NCBI GenBank assembly: GCA_021292165.1
Contig: CM037878.1
Location: 16,860,471 to 16,924,470 of the forward strand
Direction of reading: 5' to 3'
DNA from: Shinisaurus crocodilurus
Lineage: Eukaryota; Chordata; Lepidosauria; Squamata; Shinisauridae
Length of the DNA stretch: 64,000 nt
In this document: one piece after another, positions 25,068 through 36,432 of the stretch
Position numbering within the stretch: position 1 is the stretch's first letter
Layout of the letters: each line of letters opens with the position of its first letter
The notes under the pieces: generated by a model
Database searches by the model: none
Told to the model about the DNA's origin: nothing
The model's input: only the letters and a program-made list of their open reading frames with translations
Program-made: the position numbers and the translations under genes

Positions 25068-25613
25068 AGGGCACAATCCTATGCAGGTTTAGACAGGAAA
25101 CAAGGCCCTATGAGGAGAGACTGAAAGAACTGGGCATGTTTAGCCTTCAGAAGAGGAGACTGAGGGGAGATATGATCGCACTCTTCCAGTATTTGAAGGG
25201 ATGTCACACAGAGGAGGGCAAAGATCTCTTCTCGTTCATCCCAGTTTGCAGGACACGGAATAATGGGCTCAAGTTACAGGAACCTAGATTCCACCTAAAC
25301 ATCAGGAAAAATTTCCTGACTGTCAGAGCAATAAGACAATGGAATCAACTACCTAGGGAGGTGGTGGGCTCTCCCAGTCTGGAGGCATTCAAGGTGCGGC
25401 TGGACAGACATCTGTCAGAGATGCTTTGACCTGGATTCCTGCATTGAGCAGGGGGTTGGACTCGATGGCCTTGTAGGCCCCTTCCAACTCTACTTTTCTA
25501 TGATTCTATGAAGTCCTACAACTCCCAGCATTCCCCAGCCAGCATGGCTGACTGGGGAATACTGGGAGTTGTAGGACTTTTTTCTGTCTTAAACCTGCAT
25601 AGGATTGCACCCT
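25068..25613. mobile_element. Palindromic MITE split by a CR1 insertion
   Basis: Left end agggcacaatcctatgcagg (25068-25087) pairs with right end cctgcataggattgcaccct (25594-25613). The inner arms gtcctacaactcccagcattcc and tactgggagttgtaggac also pair, leaving a small loop. The left arm is interrupted after agacag by a CR1 (25097-25510). Without it the element is about 130 bp and an almost complete hairpin. Confidence 0.8.
25097..25510 (+). pseudogene. CR1 LINE 3' end, inserted in a MITE
   Basis: Encodes [40 protein letters not shown] and GSPSLEAFKVRLDRHL, the standard CR1 C-terminus, in one open frame ending at 25429. The 3' UTR has ggggttggactcgatggcc and ends with the CR1 octamer-type repeat tctatgattctatg. 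It is 5'-truncated to about 410 bp, typical of CR1. The good frame suggests it is younger than many fragments here. Confidence 0.92.
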
Positions 25614-27085
25614 GATTCTCATAATAACAGTAATATAGACTTTTAGCCTCAGTTTGTCATCTGAGTTGAGCAGTGGCATACATCTGAGGAAAATTGTGAG
25701 GATTAATACTTTAGAGGGGTCATAATTTGTTTAGTGCTACATTTACTTATAGTAAAATGTAAACTAAACATCTGCGATTTAGATGGCTGTTAAAAATACA
25801 CTTTAGACAGGACATATCTATCATATGAGTCATGGTAAATGAATTTGCATGTTCAGCAGCAGTATGTATAACTTTGATTACAAGGTGCTATGGACAAGCC
25901 CAGTATGTGAGTTTCCAAAAGTAACTGGCTGGCTGCTGTTGGAGACTATATGGCCTACATCTGATCCAGCAAGTCAGTTCTTTTCCATTGGGGTTTCCGC
26001 ATGTGAAGCCATAGTAAGGTTGTGGTAGTGGCACAGCTTGATTTTAAATATTTTTTTGTTGCAAGAGCGGCTAATTTATTTAAAATAAGAATTTGGTTAT
26101 AGTTCTTGGAAGTTTTTCAATGTCTGCAGTTTTTCTCATCATACACACACACACACACACATACACACACACACACACACAATCAAAACAGCCTTCCTCT
26201 GAGAAGAAGGTATTTTTGCAAAGCATACAACAACCAATATTGTTCTATTTTTATAAATGGATTAAATGCTGGATTAACCTTTTTGTTTTTAATACACTAG
26301 AGGGAGCTAGAACCCTATATTGCACATGTACAATTAATTGGAAAAAAATGTTTAGCACAATAAACATTTTGAGCTAAAAGACCAGTATACTTTGTAGGAA
26401 ACAGATTTCACAGTTATCAATATGACAATTTGTCAGTTAACAAACTTGATATATGCAACAAAGAAAGAACAACTATATTGATTTATAGGTTGGTTTTGTA
26501 CTACTCCTGAATATAACAAAGTTTCTACTTTTTGTAGCAACAAAACAAACTTGAAATAGTATAAGTGCCATTATCTACAAGGCTGCTTATACAGCTCTTA
26601 TCACAGTTGACTATAGATGATTGATGGCATCAAATTGTGAATGGGGAGATGCATTCATATGCACATCCACATATGTATCCAAAATAAAGTAGTCACCCAC
26701 TCAAGACGAGTGACATCTATCTGTATTCCGATGTGCATCTGAATGATTTACGCATGTGGTTACTAATCTGCAAATGATACGCATGCAGAAGTCCAATTCT
26801 GTGCATGGATCTCCTTACCAAAGACTTAAATGTAAACAAAACAAAAGCCAAAAACACCATACCAATGTCAGATAAAAGTAAGATCTAAAAGACATTGTGA
26901 CCATGAAATGATACTGCAGTACATTCCACTGAAACAGTTTGTTTGAGATACATTTTTGTCATACAATGCCACAATCACAAATGCTGATCAAAAACCTAAT
27001 AAACTCAATTGCCCTAATCCAAAAAACTGCAAGAGCGGCAGAAGGCCACAACATCTGTGCATAAATAAATGCAAAGATGATATAA
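25614..27085. other. Mostly unique sequence
   Basis: AT-rich. An (AC)n microsatellite lies at 26143-26181, interrupted by one T. Confidence 0.45.
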
Positions 27086-27087
27086 AT

Positions 27088-27175
27088 TGTATAATTGTTG
27101 TAAACTGCCCAGAGAGTTTCAGCTATTGGGAGGTATAGAAATGAAGATGATGATGATGATGATGATGATGATATA
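27088..27175 (+). mobile_element. L2 3' tail plus (GAT)n
   Basis: ttgtaaactgcccagagagtttcagctattgggaggtatagaaatg is the L2 3' terminus, here followed by about ten GAT units rather than the usual AAAT-type tail. Confidence 0.7.
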
Positions 27176-27261
27176 GATATACCTAAAGAGGAATTATCAA
27201 AGAGCTCTGGCCATAAGATGGTAACACACTAACATTCTATTGAAATTCAAATCACAATAAA

Positions 27262-27668
27262 ATATTAAATATTTATTTATTTATTTATTTCATTTCATTT
27301 CTATACCACCCAATAGCCAAGTTCTCTGGGAAGTTCACAAGAATTCATAAAAAGCACAAACCACAAATACAATAAAAACAGCATATAATTCCAATATACA
27401 AAATTAAAACAGAATTTAAAACAATTTGAACAGCTAAAACAATTTCTATACAATTAGACCAATGTAAATCCCCCAAATATGCCATTAAATGCCTCTGAAT
27501 GCATCGGAGAAGAGGGCTGTCTTAACCTTGCGCTAAAAGGATAATAGAGTTGGCGCCAGACGGGCCTCGGAAGGGAAGGCTCTCCCCCTTGTTTCCACCC
27601 TCTGAGCCTCCCTTGGAGGTGGCACTAAGAGGAAGGCCTCAAATGTTGATTATAGTAATAATTTCAAC
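27262..27668 (-). mobile_element. L2-type LINE 3'-UTR, reverse orientation
   Basis: Starts with (ATTT)n and ctataccacccaatagccaagttctctggg, the antisense L2 terminus. It continues through A-rich sequence to gggcctcggaagggaaggctctccccc. No coding frame is retained. Confidence 0.75.
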
Positions 27669-27717
27669 ATTATTCAAATGCTGAAATAACTGATGGAGTA
27701 AAGGAACAATCTCCCAC

Positions 27718-27995
27718 CAGCCTGTAGCTCAGTGGTAGAACACACTGTTTACAAGTAAAAGTTCCCAGATTCAATTTTCAACATCTCCTGGTAGGGCTGG
27801 GAAAGACTCCTGTCTGAAATCCTGAAAAGCCACTGCAGGTCAGTGTAGACCAGTGTTCTCCAACCTTGGGTCCCCAAATGTTTTTGGCCTACAACTCCCA
27901 GCATGCCCCAGCCAGCTAGGAGAACACTGGTGTAGACAATAGTTAGATGGACTAGTGGTCTGACTTAGTAGCTTCCTATGTTCCTATTCCCTCAA
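27718..27995 (+). mobile_element. tRNA-derived SINE (family 2) with hAT insertion
   Basis: The head is cctgtagctcagtggtagaaca with a B-box-like agattcaattttc. The body is gcaggtcagtgtagac and the tail gttagatggactagtggtctgacttag followed by ttcctatgttcc. The 79-bp hAT element at 27851-27929 lies in the middle and duplicates gtgtagac. Confidence 0.85.
27851..27929. mobile_element. 79-bp hAT MITE with perfect 8-bp TSD
   Basis: Ends CAGTGTTCTCC and GGAGAACACTG are exact 11-bp inverted repeats. The flanks gtgtagac (27843-27850, 27930-27937) are an exact 8-bp duplication. The interior keeps only the left half of the 56599-56734 type (ccttgggtccccaaatg, acaactcccagcatg), so it is an internally deleted relative. 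Confidence 0.92.
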
Positions 27996-28430
27996 TACCT
28001 GGTCAAATAAAAATGTATATTACTTCTAGAAACCCTGCAGATTTGGTTTCAATTAAGGCAGGCTTCTCTTGGCAAACAACTTTATTAACAGGGGACCCAA
28101 CCTTTAAAGAGAAAATGCTTCCCATACTTTAACTCAATGAACTTGTATACCAAGTGCAAATAACAAGGGCATGTAAGAATTGTCCCTGGTGGCTACTCCA
28201 CAGTTATCAAAATATCACACATGGAACTCTAATAGGGTGTCTCGTGGGAACAATGAGATCTAACAGGGTCATATATGAGAAGGCATTAATGGGGTGCTGG
28301 ATATACTATTCCATCCCATCCAAAGCTGAGTTTTGCATGGCTTTTTCTGGCTGTGGGCAGCATTTAATGAAGCAAACAAATATGTTAGTGTCAACTTTAG
28401 ATACATTTTAAATAAAGAGTTTTCATAACC
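27996..28430. other. No recognised feature
   Basis: AT-rich sequence with no repeat or coding signal I recognise. Confidence 0.4.
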
Positions 28431-28434
28431 TGCT

Positions 28435-29635
28435 CAGCTCCAAAATAATAATAATTTTGCATTATAAAATTTCAACAAAACAAAACCATAAGGAGGAAAA
28501 GAAAAAAACTGTAACTACATAGATTTGAATATATTGATTTCAATACATGTACATGAAATATATATGAAAATACAGCTTCCAAAAAATTATACATAAACTT
28601 CAACAAAGGCTGACCAAATATCCATATATGTATCCACTTGAAAGTGGTGTCTATATAGCACCCATTCAAATATTGAAAGTGTCATTAGGTCCTTAATCCA
28701 TTGTATTATAGGGGGTGAATGTGTATCCTTCCAATGTTGTAATCAGTCTTTAGCTGTCAAAAGGGCCTGGAGAATCCATTTGCACTGATCATGTGTTAAC
28801 TTCCAGGAAGCAGGTAGATAACTTAAGAGGATATGTGCATCAGTATATATTAAAGAGTGTTCCAATACAAAGTTTATATGTATAATAACCTCCTCCCCAA
28901 AAGAAGCAATTATTGGGCATTGCCAAAGCATTTGATTAAAAGAAGCATTAGTGGTATTATACCTCCAGCAATTACGGACCCATCGCTAGAGTCTACACAA
29001 TTTTTCTTTAGAATTTCCTCCTTTTAAAATTTCCTTTTTGTAAATTTTTATCCTGGAAGACAATCTTACTCGGTGATCGCCTGATGATGATGATGATGAT
29101 GATGACGACAGACCTTTATTAAAGAGATGTTGTGGCACCCAAGTGACACAGAACAAGAGTTTTTGCTGAATAAGGCAAAAACACCCGCTTCAGATACAGA
29201 TGCTAAAGTGGCGATCCATTTATTAGGCAAAATGGGACATTCCAGTTCTCTATTCCATTCATGTTTAAGACCCTGTGTATCATTTATTCACTGATCATAA
29301 GTATTTATAAACATGGATCATGGGTCACTATAAGAGATCAGCCTCAATAAGTGCTTCCAGTAGCGAAGGAGACTCTGAAGCTGTAAAAGCAGCAGGGCCA
29401 AACCTAGATTCTAACAAATGTTGCAATTGCAAATATTGCCCTTCAGCCATAGCAGGCAAATGGTATTTGGCATGCAAAACCGAGAATGACAAAAACTCAT
29501 CATCAGCACCCACTAACTGATCCAAGGTAAAAGTCAACTCATCCATCCAAGTCCTCCATGAAAACATTTTCTTACAGATTTTAAAATCTGGATTTCCACA
29601 CAGAGTCAAATTTAGCATGTGAACATGGATCAAAA
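28435..29635 (-). pseudogene. L1/Tx1-clade LINE C-terminal region and 3' UTR
   Basis: Reverse-strand translation gives MLWQCPIIASFGEEVIIH, then SYLPASWKLTHDQCKWIL and LLTAKD.LQHW (28741-28931). This is the WxCPxI..FWxEV layout of the C-terminal zinc-knuckle region of L1-clade LINEs. The upstream reverse-strand frame 29328-29633 (MDELTFTLDQLVGADDEF and further) fits the preceding linker. A (GAT)n run at 29083-29105 and several stops separate the parts. The polymerase domain is missing. Confidence 0.6.
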
Positions 29636-29639
29636 TTGA

Positions 29640-29868
29640 TATTTATATCCTGCCTTTTTTCCCTTGCAAGGAAGCCAAGGCAGCTTACATAATTCTCCTC
29701 CTCCTCTCCATTTTATCCTCACAACAACAACCCTGTGAGGTAGGTTAGACTGAGAGTCAGTGACTGGCCCAAAGTCACCCAGTGAGCTCCATGGCTGAGT
29801 GGGGACTAGAACCCAGATTTCCCAAGTCCCAGTCCAACACTCTAACCACTATGCCACACTGCATATCA
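29640..29868 (-). mobile_element. tRNA-derived SINE (family 1), reverse orientation
   Basis: The plus strand reads tatatcctgcctttttcccttgcaag, then cctcacaacaacaaccctgtgaggtagg and gactggcccaaagtcaccca, ending ctctaaccactatgccacact. This is the full reverse complement of the element at 2768. Two copies of catatcaacaataaaatat follow at 29864-29902. Confidence 0.9.
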
Positions 29869-30164
29869 ACAATAAAATATTGCATATCAACAATAAAATA
29901 TTAATACCATTGCATGCTGATTACCAAATATTGTGATAGTGTTGATGTTGTATATCAAGTAATGGGAAATATTGGCAAAGTGTAGCGTAGAATTGTGCCC
30001 TAAAGTTACTCCCAATTCATTTTATTTTTTCTATTCTTTAAGGATATTTGACCTAGCAATCCAGTCTGCTTTTGCCATCATGTTCCAGACTGTTGCTAGC
30101 GGGTACCATGGAAACCAACAAGTTCATATTCACCATTCTTCAAGCTGGGATATGTGTAATACTT

Positions 30165-30256
30165 AGGCGGCAATTCTGTACTTAGCTTCCTGGGAGTAAG
30201 CCCCAACTGAACTCAGTGGGACTTACTTTTGATTAGACATATATAGGATTGTGCTG
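30165..30256. mobile_element. Short palindromic MITE (AGTAAG core)
   Basis: Begins ggcggcaattctgtactta and ends acatatataggattgtgctg. The core gggagtaagccccaactgaactcagtgggacttacttt is an imperfect hairpin. It is in the opposite orientation to the 7149 copy. Confidence 0.75.
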
Positions 30257-30780
30257 TTTATGTTCCAATAGTTTGTTTATACCTCTATCTAGGGCTGAGA
30301 GCATGGTGTGTGGAAAGAGTGGCTTCTGCTTCCATTTTTAACTAGTTAACTACGGTTTATCACTATCTCCAAACCCAGAAAAACTGTTATTAGTATTAAC
30401 TATGGTCAAGGAAAATAAGCCAACTTCAAACCATGGTTTATGATTCTGGTTTGTTTCTTTAAACCATACTTAAGATTAACAACACTTTCAGGTTCAGAGA
30501 GTTAACTGAAAACAGAAGCAAAAGCTTCTGAGCACCTCCTTATGGCTGCATCAAAGGAGGGGGAGCAGGGGAGTTCATAAGCCTGTGGCTCATGCCATAG
30601 CTTAGTGTGACTCTGAACCAGATCATCACCTCCAAGCCAATCAGCTACCTAGCCTAAGGTCTGCAAGGCCCTCTTTGACATCAGAGGGACTTACACTGTA
30701 ATATCAGAGCAGCTCACCCAATGGCAGCCAGAAGGTCTGCAGTAGCTGACTTGCTTCAAGAGCAACATAGGTCCATTAAG
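30257..30780. other. No recognised feature
   Basis: Contains repeated aaaccatggttt/taaccatagtt-like words (30345-30470), possibly a heavily diverged fold-back element. Confidence 0.3.
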
Positions 30781-30782
30781 AT

Positions 30783-30905
30783 AGGGGTCCCCAACATTTG
30801 TAGGCCTCTGGGCACATTTGGAATTTTGAAAAAAGTGCCCAGGGCACCACCACAAATTGGCTGCAGTAAGGATTGGGGTGGTCACTCACAGAAATCTTGG
30901 AAGCA
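30783..30905. mobile_element. hAT MITE left-end fragment
   Basis: Starts aggggtccccaacatttgtagg and continues ctctgggcacatttggaattttg and ggcaccaccacaaattggctgc, the usual start of an interspersed hAT MITE family. The right end is lost at the following microsatellite region. Confidence 0.5.
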
Positions 30906-30914
30906 CCCCTTCTC

Positions 30915-30916
<2 letters not shown>

Positions 30917-30951
<35 letters not shown>

Positions 30952-31150
30952 TGCACCCTGTGTGTGTACTTTCTCACGCTGGGTTCTTTCTCGCTCTCGC
31001 TCGCTGACTCCTCTTTTCTTCTCTCTCTCTCTCTCTCTCCCTCCATCCCCATGCAAATGGAGCAATTTCTCTCCCACACTGGCTCCTCTTTTCTTGGTTT
31101 CTCTCTCCCTCTCTCTTCATCTCCTCTTTTCTCTCCTCTCGCTCTTTCTC
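30917..31150. repeat. (GT)n and (CT)n-rich simple repeat region
   Basis: (GT)n at 30917-30947 is followed by CT-rich low complexity containing tctctctctctctctct (31021-31040). The overlapping open frames here (up to 123 codons) are only simple repeat. Confidence 0.9.
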
Positions 31151-31765
31151 TCTCCATGAAAGTGAATGAAGCAATTTCTCTATTCATTTGCATGGGATGA
31201 GGAGAAGTTGCCATGCAGAAAATCAGCTCGGGGGGGGGGGGGGAAGCCAACACCCCACCAAGGACCGTCCATGGTGGTGGTGGTGCTTCTATCCCCCCTC
31301 TAGCTGATTTTTAGCAGGGAGGTCATTTCCCTTCCTATTCAAGTGAATGGAGGAATCAGATGGAAGAGGGAGAGGCCCACCCCTCCGACAAGGACCCAGT
31401 TGCCCCAAGGGTCCTTGGCAGGGGGTGGGCTTCTCCCCCCTGCTGAGGACCCTTGGGGTAACTGGGTCCTTGGGGGAGGGGTGGGCCTCTCCCTCCTCCA
31501 GCCAATTTTTGGCAGGGGACTTTTCCCCACCCTATGCAAGTGAATAGAGCAATTCTGCCATTGACTTGAATAAGGAGGGGGGGAGCCCTCCCTGCTGAAA
31601 AACAGCTAGATGAGAGGAGAAACCCCCCTCCAAGGACCCTGTTGCCAAGGGGTCCTTGGTGGAGGATGGGTTTCCACCACCACCCTCAAGCCATTTTTTG
31701 ATGGGGTGCCTTCCCCACCCCACTCCTATACAAGTGAACAGAGAAATCGCTTCATTCATTTGCAG
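31150..31765. repeat. Degenerate ~195-bp tandem repeat with hairpins
   Basis: The block aagtgaatrgagcaat(t) recurs at about 31158, 31341, 31536 and 31731, a spacing of about 183-195 bp. It is accompanied each time by agctgattttt.gcaggg-like and ccttgg-rich blocks. Within the second unit, 31369-31500 is an inverted repeat with arms of about 60 bp (gagggagaggcccacccctcc pairs with ggaggggtgggcctctccctc). Confidence 0.7.
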
Positions 31766-31920
31766 TGAGGGAAAATAGCTTGGCAGGCGCCTCAGCCTGG
31801 CCTTGCAGGCACAGTGGTGCTCACACAGGCACTTCATTGGGGACCCCAGCACTAAGGCTTCAGAACAGTTTTAAAAAGTGGGGCCATCAGAAGAGATAAC
31901 AAACCATGGTTTGTTAGTGT

Positions 31921-33147
31921 GGCTGGGTTCAGAAAACACGATAACCCATGGTCCAACAACAACCGACGGTTCAACAACAACCCACATTCAATGCATTATG
32001 GCTTATCGTGTTGTCTGAACCCAGTCAGTGATTCAGTTAAACCCAGGTAGGTTTAGTTAGGGTGGTTAAGGAGAGTCTCCTTAACTACCCTACTAAACCA
32101 TGGCTTGCAGTAGGGTTTACTTACCCTACTGAGGTTTAGCATGCCATCTGAACCCAAATGATACGCTAACCCTACCGCAAGTCGAAAGGGGCATAGAGCC
32201 CCCTGGCTAGAGTGGCAAAAAATGGCTGCTGCTCTGGGCATAGGGCTCTGGCTGATGACAGCCGGCCAAGTACCCAAGCAGCACTCAGTGCGACTGTCAT
32301 CGGCTTCCCTCCGCGTCGCAGCCGATGTTGGGAGAGCGGGATTGCTCGCGAGCAATCCTGCTCTCCTGGCATCTGCAGACTGCCGTGGCATGGGGGATCC
32401 AGGCGCCCTGGCCTCGCTTCCTCTCGAGAGCAAGCGAGGCAGATTGCCTGGATACCCCCCGCCATCGCCGCTATCCTGTCAGCTGAAAGAGCAGCGGCAG
32501 CAGTGAGGGTGGGATCCAGCTGGCCAGGCCTGGCTAGGCCTGGCTGGCTGGATCCCTCCCCCACTTTTGCCACCGCCGCTTCTTCTGTCCTTTTGGCCAA
32601 AAGGGCAGCACCAGGGGCAGGATCCAGCCAGCCAGGCCTCACTGCTTCTGTCCAGACTTGGGAAGGGGGCTGTTGGCGGAGGCAGACGGCAGCGGATGCG
32701 GTGAGTGGGGCCCAAGGGGTGGTGGGAGGAGGCAACTTTGCTGCCGCTGCTTCTGTCCTTTCAGCTGAAAGGACAGCAGCAGCAGAGGCAGACATCGGCT
32801 ACAGTGAGTGGGACTTGAGGGGGAGGGGTGGGCCAGCCAGGGGGGCTCCTTGCCCTTGCTTGGCGGGGACGCAACCCCGCCGAGCAAAGGCAAAGACCCT
32901 CTCAGACAGCTGCCAAAAAGTGTTGCTTGGGCACTTGTTGACAGCTGTCATCCCCACTCCTCTCCCGTCAGTGCTCTCACAGTGTCACCTGGGATACTGG
33001 CCAGAGGACTGAGGGGAGAAACGGCGCCCCCGGACCCACACTGTGCCCGACCATTATCTGGGCACAGCCAGGGCCTGGGGCCATTAAACCCACAGAAGTT
33101 TTACCCACTTTAAATCTGTGGGTTTAAAGTGACATGCGAACCCAGCC
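31921..33147. mobile_element. 1.2-kb GC-rich element with GGCTGGGTTC inverted ends
   Basis: Left end ggctgggttc (31921) and right end gaacccagcc (33138-33147) are exact 10-bp inverted repeats. The first 120 bp is the ordinary fold-back MITE module (caacaacaaccgacgg, cttatcgtgttgtctgaaccca). From about 32160 to 33060 it is strongly GC- and CpG-rich with many short palindromes, e.g. ctttcagctgaaag (32757), cttttggccaaaag (32590) and a ggatccagc/gctggatcc stem (32513-32553). Open frames of 207 and 266 codons exist on opposite strands but are Ala/Ser/Arg-rich and mutually overlapping, so I treat them as composition artefacts. It may be a composite of two elements. Confidence 0.55.
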
Positions 33148-34540
33148 AGTGTATGTTAGGTAGAACTCTTTTGTTTACTGTTTCTTTCCCCCCTGTATTG
33201 TGCCTATTTCTCTCTCTGAACCCCTTTCCTCTTTCAAATCAACAAAATCTTTCTAAATTGAGTAGTTGGAATCAGCTGTCTCTCTTAAAGATCCAAGGAT
33301 TAATTTCCTGCATGTTGGACCACTGGATCACCATGTCAGTTTGGCTACATGCTGTTTTAAAAGGAGGCAAATAAAATGTGGACTGAACCTTACACAGGGG
33401 TGTCTATGGGGCTGCAGCTGGCAGTGGATACTCACCTCCCAGTTATTTCAGTTTGAAATTTGACTTCCTAGGATACTTTTAAAAAATTTAATCTAATGAT
33501 TAAGTATTGAACTTTAATCTTAATGATTAAGTAGTGAATATATTTCCCTCTTAAAACCTCTAAATCCACAGTATCCAAAATGGGAACTGGTGGGTGGGGG
33601 GAGTTTAAATTAGAAGAATATTAATTTGAATTCTTTTCTTTTCAAAATCAGTTTCAGCTCTAATGTAGGTTGAATGGTGGCATGCTAACTCACAATTCGC
33701 ACTCCTGAGAGAGCACTCAGATCACCACTTTGCAACAGGTGTGCCTGTCATGCCAGAGACAAAAGTAACAAGTTGTCCATGCTTCCATAGGTTGAATGGA
33801 TTGATAAGAAGATTCCTGTCATGTGACTATTCTAGTACACTGATGCCGATCTTGGATAAACAGAGATGCAGAAACATAAAACTGTTATTGTGAACCGGCA
33901 ATCTTGACTCATGCAGTCCACCAGGAACTCCTGCTATGCAGCCTCTATTCAATCTCACTAGGACCTGCATAGGGGAACCGGTGACTCTAAATTGAGATGT
34001 TTGTTTCTTGAAGCGTGAACTCTGCCAGAAGAATTCATATACCGGTACTTTTGACTTCACTTTCATTTATAAATTGCCTGAGGTGCCTCCCAGAATTTTT
34101 TCAGAAATAAATGCCTTAAAAGAAAAAGTTATCTGGTATGCCTTTTTTTTTTAAACTAGTAAAAGAAAAAAAGCCCCCCTTTCCCAAATCTTCTAAAAAG
34201 GACGTTATCATTATTCTACCATTCACCTAGTACATTGGTGGGGGTTAAACGAATGAATGATTCCCCCCTCTCCATACTTGTGAGCAAACTGAAGTCATGT
34301 TGCAAGAGACTGTGACTAATCCAGTATATCAACATTTTATTCACTCTTTACATGAATATTTAAACAGGAGACATTTTTCCTCTCCACACGGAAGACTAAA
34401 TAGAAAAGCTCTTATCTGCAATAGTAAAAGCTGCTGGTTTTTTTTCTTCTTCCCCACCCCCCCACCCCCCAAGGTTTTAAGAGACTGCACAGAGATAGTT
34501 ACACACAGGAATACTCAAATGAGAGGGCACAGCATATACA
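33148..34540. other. No recognised feature
   Basis: Unique sequence with a C-rich run at 34453-34470. Nothing recognised. Confidence 0.4.
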
Positions 34541-34544
34541 TGTA

Positions 34545-35110
34545 ATTGGTTGCTTTTTCTTTGCCTCTGCAGTCTGTAAAAAATGTGAAAATGGTGCTTG
34601 TTTCAGACTAGCCATTAAAAGGCAGTGGTTGCCCCATACTGTGAAGGGGGGGGGGAGCAAAGAAGTGCAGAAAATAGCCAGAACTGACTGATATCTGATA
34701 AACAGTAACAGGAGTCAGTTTATTGCACCAATCGTTAAATAATGGTGTTGATTATAAGGCTGCTAACTACAGATGCTGTAATTGTCTGTCATATATCTTA
34801 GTCATTTGTGACAGGAGCACAATGAAAGAGAGCATCTGCTTGGGGGCAAATGACTTTTGATAAATATCAGCTCTGCTAAAATGTACTTGGATGTGTCTCA
34901 ATATTTTGGAGAGCCATTCAGGATGCTTCCACAAATGTGAAGTTATTATTGGTTTGTATTGATTTTGCCACCTCTCCCCTACCCTTTTTTTTTTTTTAAG
35001 AGACAGAGTCAGAATGAAAGTGAGTGAGCGTCTGCATCTCAAGGCTGAGTCTTGAATGGATTCTCAGCTCTTTATCTGATCTACTCATTCCTCTTAAATG
35101 CAGGTTTGAG
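34545..35110. other. Candidate conserved non-coding element
   Basis: Non-repetitive sequence of even composition (e.g. agtttattgcaccaatcgttaaataatggtg near 34717 and caaatgacttttgataaatatcagc near 34847) with no match to repeat families here. The impression of constraint is from texture only. Confidence 0.25.
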
Positions 35111-36125
35111 GAAAGAAAATAATAATAATAATTGCACTTCTTCCCCCACTCCTCTCAGAAGATGGCTATGAAGCCTAGAAAATTCAATATGCAGGCTTTT
35201 TATTATCCTAATTTTAAAATGGATTTTTAAAATGTGTTACAATGCTTGAAATAAGAGCTGAGCTTAGGTTATTTCACCAGGAGAATCAAATAGAAATCCA
35301 AGATGCAAATGAATAACCATTTCAAAGCTTAACAACAACAAAGAAGTCCCTGCTTTACCACATGTTGCAGAGCCCAGCCTTGCAGGCACTTATACATGTG
35401 CTTAATTTTCACAGAATCAGATGTGAATAGAGTCCAGGGTTTTTAGTTGCCTTTTCCCTGTGTCTTTAACAGCAGCCCCTGACAAAGAAATTTAGGAGGT
35501 GGCACTTTTTCTTGGATGAAGGACACAGTGATTGGAAAGGCTTATCCATTGCATGTCAGGCTGCTGCTAAATACATAGGAGTAGGACCAGAAAAAAATGG
35601 AAACCAGCTCATTATCTAAACTAACTCTCTGCCCCAAAACAATCCTGGTCAGATACCTGACACTTTTTAAAGAAAAATACTGGAGAGTTCAGGTACTTCC
35701 TAAGCTATTTATTTCATATAAGCTTTACCAACTTTTGTTTCTGAAAAACCTCCTATACCTTTCATAACTGCATGACAGACAGAAATTCAACATAGATGGT
35801 TTTTTCTCAGCATGAAGATGCCTGAGTAAAGATGCACATGCTGATGTCTACAACCCCTATCTTGAGAAGTTTATCTACTTCAAACATAACTCTGATGGGG
35901 CACAGTAAAGTTACCATCTTTATCTACCAGGGCTCCTATAGTTTTAACAGCTGCATGTCAGGCAAAAACTCCACAGGTGCAGCTTTTCCTGCAATGGCCA
36001 TGTGGAAAGCTTCACCTACTGAAAGCTTCACTTATCACATATATCTTAGAGGCAGAGGAACCCTGCCAATTTTTTTTCAAATTGCTGAATTGTTCTTACT
36101 GATAAAAAAAAAGGCCAGTGTCCAA
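35111..36125. other. No recognised feature
   Basis: Unique sequence. A 101-codon open frame at 35832-36137 has no recognised domain. Confidence 0.35.
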
Positions 36126-36129
36126 TACT

Positions 36130-36432
36130 GCTGCTGAGCTAGCAGAATGACTGCTAGCGCAGTAGGAAAGTCACAGTGGTTAGCAGAACCAGAAACTACC
36201 CAAAATTACTGCTTCTAGAATGGGACAAGTCAGCAGTCAGCGGAGGTCGCAGAAAGAAGCTTTGCTGGCTTGTCCCATTGCAGAAGTAGTAGTCTCAGGT
36301 AGTTTATTGGGTTGCGCTAGCAAGCACTACTTTCTACTCCATAACTACTACATAGTTACTACATAACTACTCCCGTTATGTTAGCAGTTATTTCCACTAG
36401 CGTAACATGGTTAGAGGTGGCAGATTGTCAGC
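36130..36432. mobile_element. Fold-back element (GCTAGCAG type)
   Basis: aaactaccc.aaattactgcttctagaatgggacaagtcagc (36193-36233) pairs with gctggcttgtcccattgcagaagtagtagtctcaggtagttt (36265-36306). The outer parts carry repeated gctagc/actagcg and cataactactac words on both sides. No target duplication was identified. Confidence 0.55.

Noticed and set aside
30857..31253. Open frames of 100-123 codons on both strands
   Set aside because: They are translated (GT)n and (CT)n simple repeat.
31339..31547. Almost identical 66-residue frames on both strands
   Set aside because: They arise because 31369-31500 is an inverted repeat. The mirror-image proteins are an artefact of the hairpin.
32172..33012. 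Overlapping 207- and 266-codon open frames on opposite strands
   Set aside because: The DNA is GC-rich and palindromic, so both strands lack stops by composition. The translations are Ala/Ser/Arg-rich with short repeats and no domain.
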